From Microbacterium sulfonylureivorans (GTDB lineage: Bacteria > Actinomycetota > Actinomycetes > Actinomycetales > Microbacteriaceae), in the NCBI RefSeq assembly GCF_003999995.1, contig NZ_RJAD01000001.1, positions 496,001 through 560,000 of the forward strand: a stretch of DNA of 64,000 nucleotides, read 5' to 3'. Both the position numbers and the translations under genes were made by a program. The notes under the pieces were generated by a model. That model made no database searches. It was given only the letters and a program-made list of their open reading frames with translations, and was not told the origin of the DNA. The stretch's first letter is position 1; each line of letters opens with the position of its first letter. This document shows positions 26,555-35,430 of this stretch, piece by piece.

Positions 26555-29500
26555 TCAGCCGCAGGAACGCGCGGCGTAGGGTTCCTCGACAGACACCGTC
26601 ACCGACTCGCCGTCGACGGTGGCGGATGCCTCGACCTCGACCGTCGCGGCCGGCACCGACACCAGTCGGGTGGTGAAGGCGTACGAAGCGCTCTTCGACG
26701 GTGCGAGCGCGGCCGCCTTCGCCCCGAACGGGGTCGACACCGACAGCGCCAGCGGAACCTCGTCGCCGTTCGAAGCCTGCACGGCGAGGACCACCTTGCC
26801 CGCGACGCAGCGCGTCGTTGCGTCCAGCGACACGTCCAGCGACGGCTCGAGCTCCTTGAGCGTCCCGAGGCGTGCCAGCTGGAGACTCAGCGCACGCTCG
26901 GGAGCATCGAGCTGATTCTGAGTGCCCGCCGTCCGACTGCTCGCCGCTTCCGCGTCGACGAGGACCTCCTCCAACTCGTCCCACTCGGCTGCAGGATAGT
27001 CGGCCTCATCGAGTGTCTGGGCGTACGCGATCGCGGCATCCAGATCGCTCTCGTCGAGCGGTAGACCCTGCGAGGTCAACGTGTCGCTCAGCAGATAGTG
27101 GTCGAAGTCGACATGCCCGCCCGACTGCTGAGTGGCGTAGTTGAAAAGACCGACGCGGTGCCCCATGAAGTGGGTGAGGCTTCCATCCAGGGTCTGCGGG
27201 CCCACCCGACTGCCCAACTGGTTCCACGTGATGCCGTCCAGGCTGAAGGAGAACGTCGTCCACAGCTGACCGGTGGGGCTGGCGAAGTCGAGGTCCGCCT
27301 TCAGATGCACCTCGGACGCCGACCCGAGCGCCGCAGTCGTCCCCGGCAGGAACGTCTCGAGGGCAGCCTGGTCGATGCTCGCAGCGAAGGGCTGGGTCCG
27401 GTTGACGACACCGACAGTGTTCACCCCGCCGACGCGCTTCACCGCGACGTAGCTGAAACCACGGTTGTACGCCGCGAGTCCGGCGACATCCCCGTTCCTC
27501 ATGCCCGAGATGTCCAGCTTCGTCTCGGCCGACTGACGTGGCCCGAAAGTGCGCTGCGAGAGCGTGTTGCGGGCCTCTTCGAGATACGTCGCCTCATCGT
27601 CGTTGGCGAGCTTGAGGTGCTTCATGGTTCCGGCGACCACGTCGCCCGTGGTCAGCCGCAGCCAGCCGTCGCGATCGGTGAGCGACCAGTACCGGTTGTC
27701 TGGGGCGTGGTTCCATTCCCACGGCAGCGCGAGGCGGGACCCGTTCGGCGCGATCTCGTCGGCGTGCGGCAACTCGACCGTGATCGGGCGCCCCTTGAGC
27801 GAGAGGTCGTCGACCGTGAAGTCCATGAGGTGCGTGTCGGGCGCGGCTTGAGCGTTGGCGTTGCTCGTCCAGGGAGTTTCGAGGAAGATCCGCACCGACG
27901 AGAGCGCCTGGGATGCCGGGACCGTGAAGCTGCCCGAGATCGTCGCCCACTGGCCGCGCGTGGCGGTCACGCTCGCGAGGTTGGTGAACGTTCCCCCATA
28001 CCGCGCGGTGGCGAGGAACTGCTTCGTCTCAGGACTGTTCGGGTTGTCGTACTTCACCTTCGCGGAGATGTCGTAGGTGACGTTGTGCTGCACTTTGCCC
28101 GACACGTCCTGGGCCGGACCGGACCCGGTCGTCGTGCGCGCGGACACCTTCAGCGAGCCGGCGCCGGACGCGGCATCGGCCGAGGGAGCGATGGTGGCGG
28201 CGTCGTTCACCGTCCATCCGTCAGCGCCCGACTCGAAGCCGGGGTTCGTGAACAGCTCGATCCCGAGAAGCGACTCGTCGACGTCCGGTGCGGCGGGAAT
28301 CGTCCACTCCTCGTCCATGTACGCCCGGTGCGGGGCGTCGTTGTCGAAGTCGTCCGACACGACGATGCTCTTCTGCCGCTCGTACAGCTCCTGCTCCGGC
28401 GTGAGCTCGATCGGCTTCGCGAACGCCCCGTTGACCGGTACGGATCCGTTGTTGCCGAACGTCGGCCAGCCGTCCGACCAGGTGGCGGGGATGAGCGCCG
28501 GGATGCGGCCGATCGGGAAGGTGTCTCGGAAGAACATCCCCGACCAGTCCGTCGTTCCGTCTTCACCGGCGATCGGGACCAGGCTGCCCTGTGCGAAGCC
28601 GTTCGAGTTCAGGACACCCTTCGCCTCGTACGGGTTGCTGCCGTCGGCCGTGGCATAGCGCCCCAGCAGTTCGTCGGACCGGAACAGCGCGACCTGGCGA
28701 CCCTGACCCGACGGCCAGGTGATGATCACGATGTAGTACTTCCCGTCGATGTACTGAACCTGCGCACCCTCGAAGAGTCCTCCGATGAACGACGCACCCG
28801 GATAGTCCGAGGTCCGCAGGATCTGGGGATACTCGGCGACGACGGTCTTCATGTCGCTGCTCAGCTTCACCGCACTCGTCGATCCCGAGCCGTAGAAGAT
28901 GTAGGGGGTGCCGTCGACATCGAAGAAGAGCGAGGGGTCGTGGTACGCCCGGCCCAGCGCGATCCGCTCCCACGATCCCTCGTCGATGTCGTCCGTGACG
29001 TAGATGTAAGAGCCGCCGAGGTTGTTCGTGTTGAACGCGACGTACCACTTGCCGTCGTGGTGGCGGATCGAGGATGCCCACTGACCCTGGCCATAGGACG
29101 ACTGTCCGTTGCGCAGCGAGAACGAATCGCTGATGTCGGCGCGGTCGAAGACGTAGTTGACGATCTCCCAGTTGACGAGGTCGTACGACTTCATGATCGG
29201 AGCGCCCGGGCTGAGGTGCATCGTGGTGCTGATCATGTAGTAGATGTCCCGGCCCTCGTCGTTCTCCGCCGCGGGGATCCTCTCGACGGACACGTCGGGG
29301 ACGTCGGCGTTGATCAGTGGGACCGTGTACGTCCCGTCGCCCTTGTCGGTCGAGGTGTAGCCGGAATCGGGCTGCCAGGACTCTGCGGCCTGCGCGGGCA
29401 TGGCAGCCGGCGCCAGCAGGAGCCCGGCGGCGATGATCGCGGCGCCGGCCATCGCAATCGGCCGCAGCGGTCGCGCGGGGGTCAGCGACATGGGCGAGGG

Positions 29501-29557
29501 TTCTGTCTTCGTCGACCGCATCGGACGCGGCGCGCGAGGGAAGGATGTCTGGAACAA
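26555..29557 (-). CDS. Secreted GH43 protein with CBM4/9-type module
   Basis: A 1000-residue exported enzyme. The start is TTG 29557, preceded by AGGAGA at six bases; ATG 29491 and 29521 have no such site. The long n-region ends in a signal peptide cut near AQAAES (about 57). GH43 spans about 75-395, with likely Asp in VPDVSVERIP, Asp in YHDPSLFF and Glu in LFEGAQVQY, the pattern of xylosidase-type subfamilies. Next come a carbohydrate-binding module (about 425-590), a GH43-associated beta-sandwich (595-790, with DFASPTGQLWTTFSFSLDG), a helical FIVAR-like segment (800-870) and the C-terminal cysteine module (907-1000). Confidence 0.9.
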   Translation of the reverse strand: MFQTSFPRAPRPMRSTKTEPSPMSLTPARPLRPIAMAGAAIIAAGLLLAPAAMPAQAAESWQPDSGYTSTDKGDGTYTVPLINADVPDVSVERIPAAENDEGRDIYYMISTTMHLSPGAPIMKSYDLVNWEIVNYVFDRADISDSFSLRNGQSSYGQGQWASSIRHHDGKWYVAFNTNNLGGSYIYVTDDIDEGSWERIALGRAYHDPSLFFDVDGTPYIFYGSGSTSAVKLSSDMKTVVAEYPQILRTSDYPGASFIGGLFEGAQVQYIDGKYYIVIITWPSGQGRQVALFRSDELLGRYATADGSNPYEAKGVLNSNGFAQGSLVPIAGEDGTTDWSGMFFRDTFPIGRIPALIPATWSDGWPTFGNNGSVPVNGAFAKPIELTPEQELYERQKSIVVSDDFDNDAPHRAYMDEEWTIPAAPDVDESLLGIELFTNPGFESGADGWTVNDAATIAPSADAASGAGSLKVSARTTTGSGPAQDVSGKVQHNVTYDISAKVKYDNPNSPETKQFLATARYGGTFTNLASVTATRGQWATISGSFTVPASQALSSVRIFLETPWTSNANAQAAPDTHLMDFTVDDLSLKGRPITVELPHADEIAPNGSRLALPWEWNHAPDNRYWSLTDRDGWLRLTTGDVVAGTMKHLKLANDDEATYLEEARNTLSQRTFGPRQSAETKLDISGMRNGDVAGLAAYNRGFSYVAVKRVGGVNTVGVVNRTQPFAASIDQAALETFLPGTTAALGSASEVHLKADLDFASPTGQLWTTFSFSLDGITWNQLGSRVGPQTLDGSLTHFMGHRVGLFNYATQQSGGHVDFDHYLLSDTLTSQGLPLDESDLDAAIAYAQTLDEADYPAAEWDELEEVLVDAEAASSRTAGTQNQLDAPERALSLQLARLGTLKELEPSLDVSLDATTRCVAGKVVLAVQASNGDEVPLALSVSTPFGAKAAALAPSKSASYAFTTRLVSVPAATVEVEASATVDGESVTVSVEEPYAARSCG

Positions 29558-29625
29558 CGGTTCTCCTTGGTCGAGTCATTCGGGCGCCGGACGTCGTGCA
29601 ACGAGGCGCGGGGAGCCACACGGAC

Positions 29626-29646
29626 TCGACCGTCGGAATCGGTCGA
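29626..29646. promoter_or_regulatory. Inverted repeat upstream of the 1000-residue GH43 gene
   Basis: TCGACCG-N7-CGGTCGA is a perfect seven-base palindrome about 70 bases before the TTG start. It could be an operator. No TGTTAGCG-type site is present in this gap, unlike the other GH43 promoters. Confidence 0.35.
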
Positions 29647-29673
29647 CGGCGGTGTCGAGGGGCTGGATCGGGC

Positions 29674-29703
29674 GGGAGGGGCGGCAGAGGAACCACCCCT
29701 CCC
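29674..29703 (-). terminator. Possible terminator hairpin after the 206-residue secreted protein gene
   Basis: GGGAGGGG and CCCCTCCC pair across a 14-base loop, 22 bases beyond the stop at 29725 on the minus strand. Confidence 0.5.
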
Positions 29704-29724
29704 GGGTACGACAGCGTGCCGTCG

Positions 29725-30345
29725 TTACAGCGCGTCCTCCCAGAGCGTCAGGGTGATCGTCGCCGAATAGCTTCCCGGCGCCACGTCGACCGGGGTCTTG
29801 AGGGTCAGATCCGCATTCGCCTCCCACGACCCGACGGCGCGAGCGCCGGCGGAGTCGAGCGCGAGGGAGAGGAACTCCTCGCCCTCGAGTCCCACGTTGT
29901 TCGGGGCCTCGTCGAAGATCGTGCCCACCTCGGGTCCCTCGGCGACCTCTCCGTCGTTCTCGGTGAGGAGGTGCGGCGCCCAGCCGAGATGCTCGGGGCC
30001 GATCTCCGGCGCACCCGCTGCCGTGAAGGCGGAGGACTGACCCGTGACGTACCAGAAGGCCGCGTCGGGGACCTCTTCCCTGTCGTCGGAGACGGTGACC
30101 GTCGGCAGCACACCGACGAATTCCCGCAGCTCCGCGTCGGCCGACTGCACTTCCGAGAGCGCCGTCGAACCCGACTCGACGCTCATGGTGAGCGCGCCGA
30201 CCGGAGGCAGCGCCTCGATGTCGACGTTCACCGCGACGTCGTCGTCGCCGAGTTCGTCCGCGATCGCCGCACCGGCGGCGCCGAGCAGCAGCATCCCTCC
30301 GAGGGCGCCTGCCGCGACCCGCCCCAGCATGCCTGTCTTCTTCAT
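29725..30345 (-). CDS. Small secreted beta-rich protein, WxL-like
   Basis: A 206-residue exported protein. The signal peptide MKKTGMLGRVAAGALGGMLL... is cut near AIADE (about 30). The mature part is acidic, beta-rich and lacks cysteines, ending in a PVDVAPGSYSATITLTLWE strand pair reminiscent of WxL-type or secreted Ig-like surface proteins. GGAG lies eight bases before ATG 30345. It sits between two GH43 genes on the same strand with hairpins on both sides, so it is probably its own unit or reads through from the upstream GH43 gene. No enzymatic motif is seen. A substrate-adhesion role is speculation. Confidence 0.68.
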   Translation of the reverse strand: MKKTGMLGRVAAGALGGMLLLGAAGAAIADELGDDDVAVNVDIEALPPVGALTMSVESGSTALSEVQSADAELREFVGVLPTVTVSDDREEVPDAAFWYVTGQSSAFTAAGAPEIGPEHLGWAPHLLTENDGEVAEGPEVGTIFDEAPNNVGLEGEEFLSLALDSAGARAVGSWEANADLTLKTPVDVAPGSYSATITLTLWEDAL

Positions 30346-30454
30346 TCGTTCCACTCCGATCTCCTGCGGCCACGTGCCGCATCGTGTTCGCGTGCAGTCA
30401 GGAGGCCCGACCGCTGATCGCCGGCGCATCCGTGCGTCGGCTCACGTGTGGGGT

Positions 30455-30488
30455 GGGGTGGCGGCCAGGCCGATCCGGCCGCCACCCC
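30455..30488 (-). terminator. Hairpin terminator after the 807-residue GH43 gene
   Basis: Perfect 12-bp arms, GGGGTGGCGGCC and GGCCGCCACCCC, with a ten-base loop, start nine bases beyond the stop at 30497 on the minus strand. Confidence 0.8.
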
Positions 30489-30496
30489 TGTGCGCG

Positions 30497-32920
30497 TCAG
30501 CCGCAGCTGCGAGCGCCGTAGGCCGCCTCGACGACCCCCGTCAGCTCTTCGCCGTCGACCGTCGCCGTCACGGACACCTCTGCCACACCGGCAGGAGTGC
30601 TCGCGAGCCGAGTGGTGAACGCGTTCGAGACCGACTTGCCGGGCGCGATCGTCACCGACGACTTCGACCCGAACGAGGTGGTCACCGATGCCGACACCGT
30701 CACTTCGTCTCCGTTGGCCACCTTGACCGTCAGCACCGACTTGCCCGCGACGCAGCGCGTGTCCGCTTCGGCGGTGACGTCGAGCGACCGCTGGTCGGCC
30801 TCGGCGAACGACCACGTGTCGAGCTCGAAGAGGTCACCGCTTCCGCCGCTGTAGGTGAAGAAGAGGTCCTGCGTCCCCGAGGCTCCCTCGAGGTCCGCCG
30901 TGAGCTCGGCCCACTCACCGACCGCCCCCGTGACCGGGATCGTGCCCACGACGGCGCCGGTCTCGCTGCCGGTGCGGACGTCGATCGATCCACCTGACTG
31001 GAGGGGCTTCACCTTGACGGCGACCGACGCAGCGCCGGCCTCGCCGAACGCGACGGACGACAGGGCCGTCCAGTCACCGTTGTCGATGTCCTTCACAACG
31101 AGATTCGGCGCCGTCGACCCGAACTGCGCCGATCCTCCGGTCACCGTCTGGGTGGCGATTCCCTTGCTCCACCCGAAGGTCTCAGCCTCGAACGTCCGGA
31201 ACGGATCGAAGTCGTGCACCTGGTCGACGCCGGCGTAGGTGCCCACGACCTGCTGGGCGGTGCCGTCCGCGTTGAAGGTCAGCTCTTCGATGTGCGGGCT
31301 GCGGTAACCCTGGGTGGTGTTGCCGTTGATCCGCTTGTTCAGCGTCGGAGCGTGGTACGTGAAGTAGTACTTCCCCTCGAACTCGAACACCGACTGGTGG
31401 TTGTTGCCGCCGGTGCCCGCGCCGAAGAACTGCGACTGATTCGGGAACAGCACGCCCGCGTACTTCTCCTTGGGGAAGTTCGTCGGGCTGTCGGAGATCA
31501 TGTAGCCGATCTGGCCACCGCCGGGGTATCCCGGAAGCGGCGTCTGGTTGCCGCCGAAGTCGGTGCCGCCGAAGTGCGAGGAGTACGAGAGGTAGTACTT
31601 GCCCTCGCGCTCGAACACGTGTCCGGCCTCGAACGAGACGGGGGTGTCCACGACCATCGCGGACCCCTTCGTGGTGACCATGTCGTCCTCGAGCTCGATG
31701 ACGCGGATGTTCTTCGGATTGTTGTACCGCTCCGCCGCCGGCATGCTCGTCGAGGCAGGCCCGCCGCCGAAGTAGAGGTACTGCTTGCCGTCCTTGTCGA
31801 CGAGAGGTGCCGGGTCGAACTTCCACGCCACGTCCTCGGCGCCCGGCGTCGTGCCGTTGATGAGCGTGCTGGTGCGCTCGCTCTCCCATGGTCCGAGCGG
31901 GCTCTCACCGGTGATCACGTTGCTCGAGCCGCCGCCGTTCGCGTAGTAGAGGAAGTACTTCTCCTCGCCGTTCACGACCTTCTTGGCGAAGCCGGGCGCC
32001 CAGGAGTTGCCGGTGAAAGGCGCCACGCCCTGCGGACCGGCGACCTGGATCTCACCGTGGTCGGTCCAGTTCACGAGGTCCTCGGATGAGATCAGCGTGA
32101 TCTGGTTGATGCTGCCGTAGTTGATGGAGGGCGAGATCCCCGTGATGGGGTCGGGCGCATAGCCCTGGGTGTCGTTCGTCATGAACATGTACACCCGACC
32201 GTCTTCGGCGTAGCCGAAGCCGTCCGCTCCGAACTTGTGGCCGATGAGCGGGTTGTGCTCGCCCGGGACCTTGCCGACGACCTCGACGGTCTTCGACGGC
32301 GGCGGCGGCGGCGGTGTGCCCACGAGCGACACGTCGTCGACGACGAAGTCCATGAGGTGGGTGTTCGGATCCGTGGACGGGGAGCTCGTCCACGGCGTCT
32401 CGATGAACAGGCGCGCGGTCGCGACGCTCTGGCTCGCCGGGATCGTGAAGGTTGTGTTGATGTACCCCCACTGCCCGCGAGCAGGGGTCGTGCTTCCCAG
32501 GTTGGTGTAGGTGCCGCCGCCGTAGTGCATCGTGGCGAAGAACTGCTTGGTGGCCGGGCTGCTCGGGTTGTCGTACTTCACCCGAGCCTTGATGCTGTAC
32601 GTCTGGCCGGCTTGGACCTTGCCGCTCAGATCCTGCATGGGACCCGATCCGGTGGTCGTCCTACCGGATGCCTTCACCGCAGCAGCGCCGGAGAACGCAT
32701 CCGGCACGATCGAGAGCGTGCCGCCGTCCGTGGCGTTGCCGTTGTTCAGGAACCACCCGTCGATGCCGCTCTCGAAGCCGCCGTTGACGATCAGCTCCTC
32801 GTCGGCCGCCGTCGCGGGCGCCAGGCCGCCGACGATGAGCGCCGTGGCAGCGACCGCGACACCCAGGGTGCCGGCGATCCTGCGGCGTATCGCCGCACGA
32901 TGTGTCATCTCCTTGGTCAA
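30497..32920 (-). CDS. Secreted GH43 arabinoxylan-arabinofuranohydrolase-like protein
   Basis: An 807-residue exported enzyme. The start is TTG 32920, with GGAGGAAACC before it; the next ATG (32908) sits directly on an AGGAG with no spacer and is unlikely. The signal peptide ends near PATAADEE (about 38). A CBM4/9-type module (40-200) is nearly the same as that of the 1000-residue neighbour. A PPPPPP linker leads to GH43 (about 215-555) with HNPLIGHKFGADGFGYAEDG, FDPAPLVDKDGKQYLYFGGG and SFEAGHVFEREGKYYLSY, the pattern of XynD-type enzymes that remove arabinose from xylan. A CBM6-type module (575-705) and the C-terminal cysteine module follow. It is divergent from the importer operon. Confidence 0.92.
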   Translation of the reverse strand: MTKEMTHRAAIRRRIAGTLGVAVAATALIVGGLAPATAADEELIVNGGFESGIDGWFLNNGNATDGGTLSIVPDAFSGAAAVKASGRTTTGSGPMQDLSGKVQAGQTYSIKARVKYDNPSSPATKQFFATMHYGGGTYTNLGSTTPARGQWGYINTTFTIPASQSVATARLFIETPWTSSPSTDPNTHLMDFVVDDVSLVGTPPPPPPSKTVEVVGKVPGEHNPLIGHKFGADGFGYAEDGRVYMFMTNDTQGYAPDPITGISPSINYGSINQITLISSEDLVNWTDHGEIQVAGPQGVAPFTGNSWAPGFAKKVVNGEEKYFLYYANGGGSSNVITGESPLGPWESERTSTLINGTTPGAEDVAWKFDPAPLVDKDGKQYLYFGGGPASTSMPAAERYNNPKNIRVIELEDDMVTTKGSAMVVDTPVSFEAGHVFEREGKYYLSYSSHFGGTDFGGNQTPLPGYPGGGQIGYMISDSPTNFPKEKYAGVLFPNQSQFFGAGTGGNNHQSVFEFEGKYYFTYHAPTLNKRINGNTTQGYRSPHIEELTFNADGTAQQVVGTYAGVDQVHDFDPFRTFEAETFGWSKGIATQTVTGGSAQFGSTAPNLVVKDIDNGDWTALSSVAFGEAGAASVAVKVKPLQSGGSIDVRTGSETGAVVGTIPVTGAVGEWAELTADLEGASGTQDLFFTYSGGSGDLFELDTWSFAEADQRSLDVTAEADTRCVAGKSVLTVKVANGDEVTVSASVTTSFGSKSSVTIAPGKSVSNAFTTRLASTPAGVAEVSVTATVDGEELTGVVEAAYGARSCG

Positions 32921-32933
32921 GGTTTCCTCCTCA

Positions 32934-32945
32934 TTGATCGATCAA
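32934..32945. promoter_or_regulatory. TTGATCGATCAA palindrome
   Basis: A perfect 12-bp palindrome with a central CG lies 14 bases upstream of the TTG start of the GH43 gene at 30497-32920, overlapping its likely leader. The same 12 bases occur at 40763-40774 before another GH43 gene. It is a probable repressor site. Confidence 0.6.
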
Positions 32946-33065
32946 CCTTGGTCCGCCTGCACCACTTCGGTCGTGGGGGGATTGGGGGCCGGCAAGGGCT
33001 CCCCTTGCCTCGGACGTGCTGGGCACTGCTGCGTGCGTCCCGTCCCCATTGGCGGCTGCTTCGCA

Positions 33066-33092
33066 TGTTAGCGGTCACAGTGAGCGGTCACA
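33066..33092. promoter_or_regulatory. Paired LacI-type operator sites between GH43 and importer genes
   Basis: TGTTAGCGGTCACA (33066-33079) is followed at once by AGTGAGCGGTCACA (33079-33092), a 13-base repeat. They lie in the 270-base divergent gap (32921-33190), about 100 bases before the binding-protein start and 145 before the GH43 start. One repressor could therefore control both directions. The first copy is identical to 40784-40797. Confidence 0.68.
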
Positions 33093-33190
33093 AGAGCCAG
33101 TTGTTCGCGCTATCAAACTCGGGCATGATCAGTTGGATCCACGAGCGGACCCTGTGCCCGTCGAACTCCGCTCGACGCGAAGGAGCGTTC

Positions 33191-34522
33191 ATGGTCGGCC
33201 ACAACCCACGACGCGAGCGCGCTCGACAGCACCCACGCACGACGCTGCGATCGCGTGGCGGCGCGCGCGCTCGCGGTTGCGCCGTGGGCGCGCTGGTTCT
33301 CGCAATCGTGCTCCCGGGTTGCGCCTCGCCCTCCGACGAGGCGCTCTCTTTCTGGTCGTTCACCGGGATCCAACAGGGCGATCAGGTGGACCGCTACCTC
33401 GACGCGAACCCGGACGCGCGTATCGAGCTGAGCGAGATCGGCACTTCCACGGAGACCGCGGACGCCCTCACCGCTGCTCTTGCGGCCGGGCAGACTCCAG
33501 ACCTCGTCCTGATCCAGGGCGACGACCTCCCGAGGTTCGTATCCGCCGACCGCCATTTCCTGGACCTCCGCCGCTTCGCCGGTGAGGATGCGGCGGAAGG
33601 TTACCTGCCCTGGGCATGGGAAGCCGCGACGACGCAGTCCGGCAGGGTGATCGGCATCCCCACCGACGTCGGCGGGATGGCGCTGGCCTACCGGTCGGAC
33701 CTGTTCGAACAGGCCGGATTGCCGACTGACCCGGGCGAGGTCGAAGCGCTCTGGCCGACCTGGGACGCGTTCATCGAGGTCGGCACCCGATTCGCGGCGC
33801 GATCGGACGCCGCATTCGTCGACAACGTGAGCACGACCGTGTTCGTGAACGCCTCGAACCAGCTGCCGGTGAAGTACTACGACGCCGAGGGCCGACTGGT
33901 CCACAGCGACAACGCGGGGCTCCGCGAAGCGTTCGACACGGCTCTCGACGCCCACGCGGCGCATCTCAGCGCCGGTGTCGCCGCATTCACCCCCGGGTGG
34001 TCGGGAGCGATGGCGCGGGGGGACTTCGCCGTGATGGCCGCCCCGTCGTGGATGCTGCGGGTGATCAAGTCGACGGCGCCGAAGACGAGCGGGAAGTGGC
34101 GCATCGCATCTGTTCCCGGCGTCGCCGGCAACTGGGGCGGGAGCTACCTCGCGATCCCGGCCGGCTCGAAGCACCCCGAGGCCGCGTGGGACTACATCGC
34201 CGCGACCCAATCGGCCACCGCGCAGCGCGCGCATTTCGCGGCCGGCGGCCCTCTCCCCGCAGCCGTCGCCCCGTATGAGGAGGACGACCTCGCCGCCTAC
34301 GCCGACCCCTTCTTCGGCGCCTCGCCGATCGGCGCGGTGCTCGCGAATTCGATTCTCGGCATGCGACCCGTGCGCCAGGGCCCGGCGTCCAGCACGATCA
34401 ACACGGCCTTCGTGCAGGCCCTGGCGGCCGTCGAGCAGGGCTCCCTGAGCCCGGCGGACGCGTGGCGGTCCGCGCTGGACGCCGCGGCCGTCGCGCTGCC
34501 CACCGCGTCGGACACGCGTTGA
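33191..34522 (+). CDS. Sugar ABC transporter substrate-binding lipoprotein
   Basis: A 443-residue family 1 solute-binding protein. The basic N-terminus and hydrophobic segment end in the lipobox VLPGC near residue 41. Typical features are LSFWSFTGIQQGDQV, GQTPDLVLIQGDD, GIPTDVGGMALAYRSDLFEQAG, and PEAAWDYIAATQSA. ATG 33191 has AGGAG six bases upstream. It begins a three-gene CUT1 importer operon with two coupled permeases. The gene context (GH43 enzymes) suggests arabino- or xylo-oligosaccharides as the ligand (inference). Confidence 0.92.
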   Translation: MVGHNPRRERARQHPRTTLRSRGGARARGCAVGALVLAIVLPGCASPSDEALSFWSFTGIQQGDQVDRYLDANPDARIELSEIGTSTETADALTAALAAGQTPDLVLIQGDDLPRFVSADRHFLDLRRFAGEDAAEGYLPWAWEAATTQSGRVIGIPTDVGGMALAYRSDLFEQAGLPTDPGEVEALWPTWDAFIEVGTRFAARSDAAFVDNVSTTVFVNASNQLPVKYYDAEGRLVHSDNAGLREAFDTALDAHAAHLSAGVAAFTPGWSGAMARGDFAVMAAPSWMLRVIKSTAPKTSGKWRIASVPGVAGNWGGSYLAIPAGSKHPEAAWDYIAATQSATAQRAHFAAGGPLPAAVAPYEEDDLAAYADPFFGASPIGAVLANSILGMRPVRQGPASSTINTAFVQALAAVEQGSLSPADAWRSALDAAAVALPTASDTR

Positions 34523-35430
34523 TCGAACAACCTCCGACGCGGCGGGTCATGCGACGCGAGTCCTGGGCGCCGTACGCGTTCCTCGCCCCGTTCCTCCTCC
34601 TGTTCGCCGCTTTCACGGTCGTCCCCTCGCTGGCGACCTTCTGGCTCGCCTGGTGGGACTGGGATCCCCTCGGCGGACAGGAGTGGGCGGGCGCGGCGAA
34701 CTTCGTGCGTATGGCCGCCGACCCCCGCTTCTGGACCGCCACGGTCAATACGCTCGTGATCGCCGCGGTCGCCACGACGGCACAGGTGTGCATCGGCCTC
34801 TTCCTGGCCCACACCGTCCATCGCGCGACGACGCACGCGAGCGCCGCTCTGAGCGTCTCCCTGCTGGTCCCGTACGTGACTTCCGGTGCAGCGGTCGCGA
34901 TTCTCGTCTCCCAGCTGGTCGACAAGCACTACGGGCTGCTGACGCGGGCGCTCACGGCGCTCGGATGGGGCGAGGTCGATGTCCTCGCGCAGCCGGCGGG
35001 GGCCTGGACCGTGGTCGCAGGCGTCGTCGTCTGGCGATGGTTCGGATTCACCACGCTCCTGATGCTGGCCACTCTCGCCTCCGCTCCCCGGGACGTCTTC
35101 CGTGCCGCAGAGCTCGACGGTGCCGGAAGCTGGGCCCAGTTCCGCTTCCTCACCCTCCCGCTCCTCGGTCCCGTGATCGCCTTCAGTTTCATCACGTCGG
35201 TCGTGGGCGCTCTCCAACTGTTCGCGGAACCGCTGCTGACGGACCCGTCGGGGCTGACCTGCGGCCCGACGAGGCAGTGTCAGACGCTCGCACTGCTCGT
35301 GTACGAGATCGGCTTCCGAGATTTCCAGTTCGGCTACGCCGCAGCGGTGAGCGCGACCGTCTTCGTGCTTGCCGCGGGATTGGTGGGAGCGTCATTCGCG
35401 TTCTTCCGGCGCATCGGGTGGACGGCATGA
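34519..35430 (+). CDS. Sugar ABC transporter permease (MalF-like)
   Basis: A 303-residue CUT1 permease with six membrane helices (SWAPYAFLAPFLLLFAAF is the first). The EAA loop is EAA-like: DVFRAAELDGAGSWAQFRFLTLPLL. The start chosen is TTG 34519, which overlaps the binding-protein stop (TTGA); ATG 34549 is the alternative, with little ribosome-binding site. Its stop overlaps the next permease start by four bases. No ATPase gene is nearby, so a shared MsmX/MsiK-type ATPase elsewhere is expected. Confidence 0.92.
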   Translation: MIEQPPTRRVMRRESWAPYAFLAPFLLLFAAFTVVPSLATFWLAWWDWDPLGGQEWAGAANFVRMAADPRFWTATVNTLVIAAVATTAQVCIGLFLAHTVHRATTHASAALSVSLLVPYVTSGAAVAILVSQLVDKHYGLLTRALTALGWGEVDVLAQPAGAWTVVAGVVVWRWFGFTTLLMLATLASAPRDVFRAAELDGAGSWAQFRFLTLPLLGPVIAFSFITSVVGALQLFAEPLLTDPSGLTCGPTRQCQTLALLVYEIGFRDFQFGYAAAVSATVFVLAAGLVGASFAFFRRIGWTA

